Shown in pieces: positions 54,615-64,000 of a stretch of 64,000 nucleotides of DNA (positions are counted from its first letter, which is position 1; each line of letters starts with the position of its first letter). A model generated the notes under the pieces. It was not told where the DNA came from. It made no database searches and worked only from the letters and a program-made list of their open reading frames with translations. This DNA comes from Scalesia atractyloides. Taxonomy: Eukaryota > Streptophyta > Magnoliopsida > Asterales > Asteraceae. The stretch is from contig CAMTDV010000027.1 in NCBI GenBank assembly GCA_947069175.1, forward strand, positions 39,755,369 to 39,819,368, written 5' to 3'. Both the position numbers and the translations under genes were made by a program.

Positions 54615-57403
54615 CCCGATGTTTAAATTATCAAATAAAACTGATTAAATCAGAATATGCGGATTTACTAGTCCCGAACCGGCGTTCGATTGATCCCATT
54701 TCCGACCAAGCGGTAATAATTTACCGTAACCCAAGCCTGTATAAGGCAAATAAATCAAGACTATTTACCTGAGGTAGTCTTCTTTTCATTTTTATAACTC
54801 AGCTGTACACAAAAGTACTACGTGCTGATAGCATTTACCGGCAAGTCTCTAGTCTTGATTATGGCATAAACTAACCAATTAAATACTAACGGTCTTATTT
54901 AAGTCATAGACTTAGACCGACTAGCATACTTGATCAAAACATATGACGCTAGATTAAACGATGATTGGATAGAATGTAGTTTAATCCGAACAAGTACCTT
55001 GACTTGTATAATATGAGTAAACTATTAACATTCTGGATTCTGAAACTTAAATGACAAGGTTAAACCCGTTTTGGTAAAATTCCGTAAACTAGTTACGTAT
55101 AATCAACCGTACGCTTATAAGCGATAATGGTTAACCGGATAAGTATTGGACACGTTCTATATGCCATTATATTTTAAATAAGTTAAAATATTAGTAGCAT
55201 ATCAACTTATATGCCTGTTCAGGTTTTAAAACGAAATTATACCTCATAGGGGCATTTTGGTAATTTCATATCATATAAAAGGATCTTGAATATAATTTAA
55301 GTTTAAAATCATGAGTATTCTGGAAAAGTAATTTATTTATGATATAATATCAGCAGGATACCAATTATTTGTGTAATTTACCATTTATGACCAAACTATG
55401 CATTGAAGGGGCATTTTGGTCATTTTACACATAGTTTATAAATTATTTGGGATTCTGAGTTTATAGCATGTATCTGCTGTAAATATGTTTAAAATAAGTT
55501 TTTAAATCAGTAGGTATCAAGTCTTGGTCAATGATATGGTTTAAAACCATACTATGCGCCGAAATGACGCTTATGTCGTAAAATGATGTTTTATACGATG
55601 TTTAATGAAAACTGACATTAGGGTCAGATTAAAATGTTTAAAATATGTTATTTAATATAACATATCAGTAGGTAATTGATTTACCTTGAAAATATTTGAT
55701 TAAAACCATTTTATGAGCCATAAGAGCTTAAACCGTCATTTATCGACATAGTTTAAGGACTTGCTTGAAAACTCAGTTTATAACTTAGTTTAATATCCCA
55801 AATATTCCTACTATGATATTACATAAGTAGAATTCATTTTCAAGTCCATTACCATTTAAAACCTTTTTTATACAAAAAGGACATTTTGGTCAATGATGGC
55901 ATAATTATGGAACTTGTGCATAAACTTGGATCTGATTATGATCATGTAATATAACCTCAGAGGGTTATGCTATATTATATTATGATCATAATACAAATTT
56001 AGATCAGTAGGTAACTAATCTAAATCGGGTCAGAATCGAAAGTCAAAGCAGAAGTCAAACTTCGCGACTTTCGGTTGCGAACCGACCCTAGAACTGGAAT
56101 TGACGAGCCGAACATGTTCTTACATGTTCTAATAATTATTACCAACTTGTTTAAGTGTCAAGATAGGTTTTCATAACACATATAAGATCAATTTATGATT
56201 TTTCTGAAAAATGGCATGTTTGACTTTTTAATAACTTAATTTTGACCCGTCAATTGGTCTAGCAAACGTGATCTTCAGGAGGTGCCCTTTATAGGGACTA
56301 ACACCTACCTTATTATGATCACTTAGGCATGTTCATTTCGAAAAATGGCTGGACGATAATGGTCTTAATTGAAAGTCAAAGCGTTTTTCGTAAAACTCTC
56401 GACTTTTGGCTATAAAAGCCTATAAACAAAAATGCAAAAGAAAGGAATACTTACCAATGATTCATAGGGTGCAAAAGAACTATGTTGGATGCTCCTTTAA
56501 GCTAGGAATTTCTAGAGGAAGGAGAAGGGTGAATAAATGAGAAAGGTGCAAGTTCAAATGGTGAACTTCAGCACCTATTAATAGTTGGAGAACTCAAAGG
56601 AGGTGAAGCCAGATGTTTAGGGGTGTAAGAGGGAGCTTACAAGTGTCCCAAAACGTAGCATAGCTGATTACAAGTCCATAGTTTTGAATTAATGGTTTTG
56701 GAGCTTTGTTTGGGGGCCAAGCCAAAACTTTCTGCTGTAGAACCTTTCTCGCGCCACGCGAGAGACCCAGGCTAGGTCTCTCGCGGCCCGTGACCGCCCC
56801 TTGGCCAGTTTCAAAGTTTAACACTTTATCCCCTTAAGTTTAAAAAGCTTCTAAAAACCCTTTTAAACACCTTTTTGGCAATTTTAGCCCTCCGTAGCCA
56901 ATTCTTGGCATACCCGGGATTATGCCCGGACATTGTCGAGGTCTCGGTTCGTTAAATGGTCACTCAGAGGTAAGAATTAACATGTTGACACTTTTAATCC
57001 CTCCATCATCCAACTTTCACATATTTACAAAATTGAACCCTCTCGTCTAACAAATGGTACGTATGAGAGTTAGGACTTCACAAAGGATCACTTAGAGGCT
57101 TATTATAAGCATGTTGACTCTGATGTCACTCAGGGGTTGGGCATGTTGACATATCTGTCACTCAGAGGCCAAATTTCAAGCATGTTGACATATCAGTTTC
57201 TCAGAGACTAATGATTTAAGCATGTTGACGTATCAGTCACTCAGAGGCTGTTATTTATGCATGTTGACATCGGACCGTCACTCAGAGGCTCAGTTTGAGC
57301 ATGTTGACGCCTTTAGTCCTTATTGGTCTTTAACAGACTATATTTAAAATACAACACGTGTCACTATACTATTGGACACGATTTTACAGGGTGTTACAGT
57401 TGT

Positions 57404-57700
57404 TAATCTAACCTCTGTTGGAAAGCAACAGAGGTTGGAAATAGTGGATATGAACAATGGCAAATTTTAGTCTATCAGAGGTTATGAACAATAGTGAATG
57501 AGAATAGAGGATAGCTTACAACAGTGGATAAATTTTAGACAAAAATAGGTGTTAGAAATAGTGGTTTGTAACAGACTTTAAGCATTTTTGAAAAAGTTTT
57601 CAATCAAAGCTATTTTGAAGGATGGATTTTCTTAAAACATTTTAATGCTTTTTATTCATGGAAAACAACATTTTGCAATTAACCTATGTTTAACTTACCA
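57404..57700 (-). other. Copia-G spacer after RNase H
   Basis: Between the Gypsy-H insertion and the end of RNase H. Non-coding, with several repeats of an ACAGAGGTTA-like word near 57411-57480. Confidence 0.55.
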
Positions 57701-58330
57701 ATCCTAGAGATCAAGCTTTCAAAGGTAGATATGTCTAAAGCTTTTGTCAACGCATCTGCCAGTTGATCCTTAATTGGAACACGATGCAGAGAAATCAAAC
57801 CTTTTTCATAGCTATCCCTCACAAAGTGATGCCTGATGTCAATGTGCTTGGTTGTTGAATGAGAAAGTGGATTTCAATGATGTTTTTGGTTGCTTGACTA
57901 TCCAACATGAGAGGAGTCATTAAAGCAGTCACACCAAAAACCAGCAACTGATTCTAAAGCCACAGGAGTTGGGCTATACAGCTTGCAGCAGCAATATATT
58001 CAGCCTCTGTTGTTGATGTTAAAACCGTTTCTTGCTTTTTGTTTTGTCGAGAAACCAAGCAATTGCCTGAAGTGGACATCCTTGTAGTATGGCAACTAAC
58101 AAAGTCACTCTCTGAGTAACTTGAAAGCTCAATATTCCCATTAGCAGGGTACCGGATACCAAGTGTGGGAGCACCTTTTATGTATGTGAATATCCTTTTC
58201 ACTGCTATACGGTTGGACTTCCTAGGTGCTAACTAGGATCTTGCATAGACATATGTTGCAAATATGATGCCTGGCCTTGATGCAGCTAGGTACAATAATG
58301 ACCTAATCATGCTTCGTTAAAGTGTTTGAT
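57701..58330 (-). pseudogene. Copia-G RNase H
   Basis: MKRIFTYIKGAPTLGIRYP (58202 leftwards), YSESDF, SGNCLVSRQNKKQ, then TTEAEYIAAASCIAQLLWL to a stop at 57954. A shift and stops follow, with relics of the HSTTKHIDIRHHF-type motif and the C-terminal helix to about 57700. The catalytic acids of E-A-E-Y and S-D are readable. Confidence 0.85.
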
Positions 58331-59200
58331 CAACCAAGTCATCTATATCATCAACAGTGACCAGTTTTGTGGTGGCCATGGGTGTACTACATGGCTTACA
58401 ATCATTCATATCAAATTTTGTTAACAGTTCTTTAACATATTTACTTTGACGAATAAATTTACAATTTTTGCAATTGCTTAACTTGGAGACCTAGAAAGCA
58501 TTGAAGTTCACCCATGGCACTCATCTCAAACTCTACTCGACACATGGAATTGCATGTGGATCCAAAAATGATGTCATCCACATAAATCTGGACAATCATC
58601 AAATCCTTTCCTCTCCATTTTAAAAACAACATTTTCTCAATTTTACCTCTTGTGAAGCCTATGAATAAAAGAAAGGTGGATAGAGTTTCATACCAGGCCG
58701 TTGGTGGTTGTTTCAAGCCATACAAAGCTTTATTAAGCTTGTAGACTTGATTAGGATAAGAGGCATCTTCAAAACTAGGGGGTTAGCATACATATACCTC
58801 TTCCTGGATCTTACCATAAAGGAATGCACATTTGATATCCATCTGATACACCTTGATGTTGTGGTTGACAGCAAACGCTAAGAACTTTTTGATGGCCTCT
58901 AATCTTGCTACAAGAGAAAATGTTTCGTCATAACAATGCCTTCTTCTTGTCTATAGCCTTGAACCAAAAGCCTAGCTTTCTTCTTGACAACAATGCCCCT
59001 TTTCATCTATTTTGTTCTTGAAGACCCATTTTGTGCCAATTGGACACACATCCTTAAGCAATGGTACAAGTTCCCATACTTGTTGTCTCTTGAACTGTTG
59101 GAGCTCTTCCTACATGGCCTCTACTCAACTATTATCTTTCAGTGCCTCTTGGTACTTTACAGGTTGTATGAGTGATAGAAACAAGCAAAAAGACAAATGT
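58331..59200 (-). pseudogene. Copia-G reverse transcriptase
   Basis: The open piece 58725-58459 has MYGLKQPPTAWYETL, the catalytic YVDDIIFGS (about 58588-58562), and FEMSAMGELQCFLGLQV. Upstream to about 59200 the N-terminal palm is readable only in short pieces (VKKKARLLVQGY at about 58995-58960). Many frame changes; RVT_2 type. Confidence 0.85.
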
Positions 59201-59640
59201 TTTAGGATTGACTTCTTGTGAATACCCCTTCATTGATGTTGTCAATAACTTGGTCTAGTAAATGATTTTTGAGGTAGATTAGATCTCCTTTATATGGGAT
59301 GATGTCATTTAGAGGTGAAGGATGCAGTTGTGAATCATCTGAGCTAACATCTGTTGGAAATTTTGAAGAGCCAACAAATGTTTGGAATGAAGGTGGAGGT
59401 ATGGGTGGAATAGGTGTAAAAATGGGTTGACTTTTGTCCATAGAAGATGGACTTTTGTCAACAGTGGATTGACTGGATGAGGCAGCAGAGGTTTGAGGAT
59501 CAACAATTATTGATGCAGTTGTGGCAGAGTTTTGCCAGTTGTTTTGAACAATTGTTCCACTAACGGTGGAAGTGACTTTATATTGTGGGATCACAATGTA
59601 AAATCCATAATCTTGATCGGAAGACTGTCATGTACCTGCA
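59201..59640 (-). pseudogene. Copia-G integrase-RT linker
   Basis: Open 59594-59202, Ser/Thr/Pro-rich, with a tail DQVIDNINEGVFTRSQS that corresponds to the motif ahead of RT in copia polyproteins. No catalytic features. Confidence 0.7.
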
Positions 59641-60517
59641 TTATTAGTCTTGACAGACACATCATCAAATTTAATTTTATCTAAATCAAACAACTCAGCA
59701 AGATTGCTGGGATTTTTAGAGAAGAAAGTTCATTGAACTTTACATTCAAAGTCTTATATACACACCTAGTCCTTTTGTTAAATACTTTGTAGGATTTGGC
59801 AGTAGTTGAGTATCCCAGAAAATAACCACAATGTGCTTTGGCTGCAAAATTTGAAATTGAATCTTTTAAGTTTAAAATGAAGCATGGGCATCCAAAGATT
59901 TTGAAATAAGAGATTAGTGGTTTGATTTTGAATAGATTTTCATAAGCAGTCTTTTGATGTCTGGGTTGAAAAAACTCTGTTTTGCACATAGCAAGAGTGT
60001 TTACACCCTGTGCCCAAAAGGACAATGGTAAACCTAAATCTGCAAGTATTATTCTAGTAGCCTCAATCAAGGTCTTATTCTTTCTTTCAACCACCCAATT
60101 TTCTTATGGTGTTCTTGGGGTGTGGTACTACATTACAATTCCTTTTGACACACAGAAGTCATCCAACTCCTTATTTTTGAACTCTGTTCCTGTGTCACAT
60201 AGAAGATTTTTACTAGTAGATTAAATTGCTTTTCAACCTTTCTTACAAAGTCCTGCAAAAAACTTTAGTCTCGTGTTTGGAGTGCAAAAAGTAAGTCCAT
60301 GTAACCTTGATAAATTAGCAATTATGACAAGACAATACCTCTTCTTTTTAAGACTCCTGATTTTAACAGGGTCAAACAAGTCCATGTGTAACATTTGTAA
60401 ACACTGACTAGTTTTGGACTCGTCAATGGACTTGAATGAACTTTTATGTTGATTACCTTTTAGACAAGGAACACAGTGTTCATCATATGTGAATTGTTTT
60501 GGTGGAAGGCCTCTCAC
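59641..60517 (-). pseudogene. Copia-G integrase
   Basis: HCVPCLKGNQHKSS (60475-60435) closes the zinc region. Then HMDLFDPVK (first D, about 60390), CDTGTEFKN (second D, about 60200), and VVERKNKTLIEATR (E, about 60090-60050), then FWAQGVNTLA, CPCFILN and GYFLGYS. The N-terminal frame ends at 60233 and a stop lies before the E motif. The DDE residues are all visible. Confidence 0.88.
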
Positions 60518-60975
60518 CAGACTTTGTTTTGAGAGTCTGATGATATTTTGAGATTTGTGTGACCAAGTCTTCTATGCCATAGTTCTGTCTCTTTGGTACA
60601 GGCAGGTGAGAACAAACAAGCATTAGACATTGGATTATCTTTCAACATATTTACCACATATACATTACCACTCCTGTGAGCAATAAGCTGTGTTTTGCTC
60701 CCGTCTATGATTTTCTTAGTGAAGAATGATCCATAGCCTTTGCCACTCATTTGAGACACACTAAGAAGGTTAAATTTCAGACTGTCGATAAGATTGCCGT
60801 GTTCAAACTTGAGTTTCCCTGCCTGGACTGTTCTGACCCATAACTTATATCACCCCCTCCATGTGCTAGAAAATCCTTGAGAAGGGCTTTACATCCTGTC
60901 ATGTGCCTAGAGCCTCCACTATCTACATACCATGAAGTATCAAAGCAAGTAGAAGCTCCCTGCACATCAGTAACG
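60518..60975 (-). pseudogene. Copia-G protease and GAG-pre-integrase
   Basis: SWYVDSGGSRHMTG (about 60935-60895) is the protease active site, with the same G for C change as Copia-A. ELWHRRLGHTNLKI (about 60585-60545) is the pre-integrase His pair. Several stops lie between. Confidence 0.85.
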
Positions 60976-63872
60976 TATTAGTTTTGGTGAGTGTCTAAAG
61001 CCAAAATGGGTTTGGATGGGTCACAGACATTCAAGCCTCAAGTCTAGGAGAATGTTAAGAGTTTTGAATAGATTTTTGAAACATGTGTTGTGGACCATTT
61101 CTTGCTAAGTGGTTGTAACCATGAGGATGCTTGTTCACTCTTGGTTTGAAGGTCTTTTGTAGACCTCATAACCATGTGGTACTCTTTGATAGGTGGTTGG
61201 CCATATCCTCTTGGAAATTTGTTTGCTGGTGGTGCATTTATTACCTGAACCTCTCTGGGAGCAGAGATTGCGTTAAGTTGTTTGGTAACAGATGTTTGGA
61301 CTGGGATGAAGGTTTGTTTAAACTTTCCTTTTTTAGTACTAGCCCCTGACTCTCAAGTGTTTTTGATTTATACTCATTTTTTCTGACATTAAAATTGTTG
61401 AGATAAACACACTCTTGAGTTTTGTGATTTATCTTGCCACAAATAGTGAAATGAGGTGCAACAATCACACTGGTTTTGTTTATGTCATATGTTTTTAAGA
61501 GAAAACAATTTTTAGTCACATGTTTTTCTTTTCGTAAAAGTCACAAAACAAATTTTATATCTTTTCTTTCTTCTTCCCTTTTCAACCTTTTTGTGAACAA
61601 ATGTAGTAACATCTTCTGGAAAGTCTTTTAGAGGAATGTTTCACACCCTCAATGGTTGAGAAGTCCATTGGCTTAAAGTTCTCAAGAATGTCACATTCAT
61701 CTGACCACGTTGGTTTGAATTGGCATTTTTGAATTTCCTCAAAAGTTGAAGATCCTCCAGGTCTTTCCAGAACAATTTTCCTTCCATTTGGTTCTGTGAC
61801 TTTAATTTCTTAACCAACCATGTTGGTAGGAATGATCTCAACCAAACCAGAATCATTTACAACAATGTTTTGTGAAATTTGGTCATTTTTGCGAAAGCCT
61901 ATGCCAAATTTTACATTGCTTTTGATCTGTTTTTCTAACATAAACTCATAACCTTTGAAGGACTCTACCCACTTTTCACATGTGATCTGGGTAGATTCAA
62001 GCTCCTTTTTTACAACTATGATATTTTTCTATCATGGTTTGGAGTTGATCCTTGGTTATGCTTGATTCATGTTTGAGATTGTTGATTTCACATTCTTTTT
62101 CAAACAATTTTGATTTTAACTTTTTAACAAGTTTTTCAAACTGAATTTCATCATCTAAGATCTTGTTCCAAAGGTTTCATTCACCTCTTTAATGTTTGCA
62201 AAAGCAATGACAAATTTGTCAGAACATAAGTCTTTAAGGACTTGAGGTGACACCTTGGCATCAACCATCATGGCACAATCACACTTTCCTTCACAAACAC
62301 TAGACTCCATGGGTCTGACAGAGGATTCACCATTTCTTCACCAACCTTTTCTTCTGAAACATCTGTTTCGACATTATCACAAACCTCATCAGAATTGGAC
62401 ACCACTTCCTCAAACTCTACCCCTTCCAATATTGTCTCTAGTGCCATAAAACAAAAATCATCATGTTTCTTTTCAAAATTGGCAACTAGGGAAAAATTTT
62501 CATTTGTAAGTTCATCAGGTAAGATGCTCCAATCAACAAATCCTTGTGTGAAAAAGCTATGTTGACTTTTTCAGCCTGAGCAGGGGTTTGTGCACCTTGT
62601 GGTGCTTGTTGCACTTGAACCTAAGGGAATGAGGTTTGAACATACTGTATCTAAGGAACAGTGGTTTAGACGTACTGTACTAGAATAGTGGTTGGAGGAT
62701 GTGCAAAGTGAGCAGTGCTTTGCATGTGTGGAGCAGGGGTATATTGGGTATAATGGATAGTGTTTTGAGTGTTTTGAGATCTAGGACTTGGATGTGTGAC
62801 AATAGGACCCCTTATTTGGCTCCTACACTCTCTAGCAAAATGGCCTAACCTATTACACTTGTAACACTTGATTTTAGATTTATCCAACCCCTCATGCAGC
62901 CCTGGAATTTTTCTACTAGTTCTTTTGTAAAATTTGCTAGTCCTAACACTTAGCAAAGCAAGTTGGTGCAAGATGTCCATTTCTTCCAAATCAGTGGGGT
63001 TAAAGTGTTGAAGATCATTTAACTCAAAAGATAAGTTGTCAGAATCTTGGTTTTTCTCATTTGCTGCAAAAGCATAATTCGGTGAGTAAGAGTCTGGGTT
63101 AAATCCTCCACCAGAAGTTATGTAAATAAAATGATCATCACCCTGATCCTTATTTCCCCCAGAGGTTTCCTCGTGACCAAAAAGTGTTGTACTACCAAAG
63201 GCATAGTCATCAGCAACTTTTCCTGACTCTTGAAGCTTCTTTTTATGGTTAAGCTCTCTCTTGTAAGTTAGGAGCTTATCATGAAGCTGAGTCAAACTCA
63301 TCTCTCTGAAACTAATCGAGTTTCTTGTTACAAAAGCAATAGTTTCTTTTATAATGATCTTAGAAATCGACTATTCAAGGTTGAATTAGTAAAATCAACA
63401 TTTACTAGTTATAATTCACGTTTTAGACAACTAAACCTCTCGAATTGTTGAGTTAATAATTCTCCTTTAATGTGATAAAATGTTTCATACTATTGGTTTA
63501 GAACTTCTCGGTTGTTTTTTATATTCCTCTATACCACCAACTCCTTAGCACTGTTGCAATGCAACAAGCCAGCATAGATATCATTCGGAAGAGTCGTAGC
63601 AACAATACTAAATGCCTTGGCATCAAGCTCAATTTTCTGAAAATCCTACTCGAAGTAGTTTTCCAGCTTCTTTGGTACTTGAACCTTGGGGTCTTCAGCA
63701 CTTAGCACCATCGGAACATGTGGTCCAAAGATAATCGATTTCCAACAACCCGTGTTCCATTGAGCAAATATGTGACCCATCCGACGTTGCCTGATATTGT
63801 TATCGATCTTACAAGCATCGGAGGTTGGTACATAGTACAAGTGTTTTGTGGATCTTGTGAATTTTGAGACAT
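60976..63872 (-). pseudogene. Copia-G gag
   Basis: The ATG at 63872 (MSQNSQDPQNTC) opens gag, which continues with a frame change near 63645. The copia gag core is readable in pieces at 63840-63300. A long acidic Ser/Asn-rich part and a zinc knuckle CYKCNRLGHFAREC (62866-62824, intact CX2CX4HX4C) lie in the open frame 63301-62666. A coiled-coil region (about 62170-62040) and a second knuckle relic ICGKINHKTQEC (about 61445-61410) follow. Near 2.9 kb, it is a long gag, in line with Sirevirus-type elements. Confidence 0.75.
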
Positions 63873-64000
63873 TTTTTATTGTTTACAAACAGGTTATTTT
63901 TAAATACTTTTGAATGTAAATAAACTTTTATTCTGTTTTTCAATCCAATGAAAAAACGATATAAGTAGTAAGAGCTGATCTGTTCATATCAAATTGATTG
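63873..64000 (-). other. Copia-G 5' leader (partial)
   Basis: AT-rich sequence upstream of the gag ATG. The primer-binding site and 5' LTR would lie right of the window. Confidence 0.55.

Larger units (their letters stand above)
38267..57398 (-). mobile_element. Gypsy-H: chromodomain Ty3/gypsy (Tekay/Del-like), interrupted by Copia-I
   Basis: Minus-strand element with very long LTRs. The 3' LTR is 38267-41713; the 5' LTR is 48830-49499 plus 54615-57398, split by Copia-I. Ends are TG...CA (TGTCACACCCC and GGGTGTTACA on the + strand). The target duplication GTTGT at 38262-38266 and 57399-57403 is exact. Inside, in element sense: primer-binding site, an extra ORF, a minisatellite spacer, gag, protease, RT, RNase H, integrase and chromodomain remnant, polypurine tract. 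It is related to Gypsy-B in pol and layout but not in LTR sequence. Broken by several stops and shifts. Confidence 0.95.
48830..57398 (-). repeat. Gypsy-H 5' LTR, split by Copia-I
   Basis: The two parts 48830-49499 and 54615-57398 together match 38267-41713. Removing Copia-I and one copy of its CCCGA target duplication gives about 3.45 kb, equal to the other LTR. The break lies in sequence that is continuous in the left LTR at about 38930. Confidence 0.95.
33743..64000 (-). mobile_element. Copia-G: Sirevirus-like Ty1/copia, interrupted by Gypsy-H
   Basis: Minus-strand copia element with 3' LTR at 33743-34450 and gag ATG near the right edge (63872). The 5' LTR is outside. Its parts in the window are 33743-38266 and 57399-64000, split by Gypsy-H. 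Order in element sense: gag, protease, integrase, RT, RNase H, then a long extra ORF, polypurine tract and LTR. An ORF between pol and the 3' LTR is the hallmark of Sireviruses. All frames are broken. Confidence 0.88.

Noticed and set aside
1..64000. Host protein-coding gene
   Set aside because: Every stretch with coding character is explained by retroelement proteins or lies inside LTRs; the unassigned parts (26866-27330, 30041-31560) show no exon-like frames.

Overview
The window is a plant nuclear repeat block made almost entirely of LTR retrotransposons, most of them broken and inserted into one another. No host gene, tRNA, rRNA or CRISPR array is supportable. Primer-binding sites complementary to initiator-Met tRNA, Ty1/copia and chromodomain Ty3/gypsy polyproteins, a copia element with a long extra ORF after pol, and an Athila-like element with very long LTRs point to a flowering plant with a large genome. 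The detailed look of the proteins and of the LTR ends (TGTGACATCCCGG, TGTCACACCCC, TGTCGCGCCCCG) suggests Asteraceae, but that is inference and I cannot name a species.

Left block (1-16527). Copia-A (+) is cut by the window start. It shows the gag tail, protease, integrase, RT and RNase H, then a long 3' region and a 3' LTR at 16069-16527. Gypsy-B (+, 4531-15717) sits inside it. Gypsy-B has 2.66-kb LTRs, target duplication TTCTT, an extra ORF ahead of gag, a gag with a convincing 83-nt intron, pol and a C-terminal chromodomain.

Middle block (16528-33742). Decayed copia gag (Copia-C) has an LTR-like piece carrying a regular array of small palindromes. It is followed by a pol-less Athila-like element D (-, 20155-26865) with its right LTR joined directly to the middle of gag. 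Next comes an unassigned stretch and a coiled-coil/acidic ORF remnant E. Gypsy-F (+, from 28664) is highly decayed and is cut at 33742 by Copia-G.

Right block (33743-64000). Copia-G (-) fills the rest of the window, with its 3' LTR at 33743-34450 and its 5' LTR beyond the right edge. It carries a long Sirevirus-like extra ORF after pol. Gypsy-H (-, 38267-57398, 3.45-kb LTRs, target duplication GTTGT) is inserted in Copia-G. Copia-I (+, 49500-54614, target duplication CCCGA) is inserted in the 5' LTR of Gypsy-H and has kept gag but lost pol. The nesting order, oldest to youngest, is remnant E, Gypsy-F, Copia-G, Gypsy-H, Copia-I. Every boundary from Copia-G inward can be read from the sequence.

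None of the elements has an uninterrupted gag-pol, so none looks autonomous. The observations most worth a second look are the gag intron of Gypsy-B, the separate ORFs upstream of gag in both chromodomain elements, an eight-copy 66-bp minisatellite inside Gypsy-H, tandem W-box-containing repeats and a perfect hairpin in the Gypsy-H LTR, the spaced palindrome array at 17656-17773, the TTCGGAT-rich leader of Copia-I, and the conserved-looking ORF that stands in place of pol in element D.
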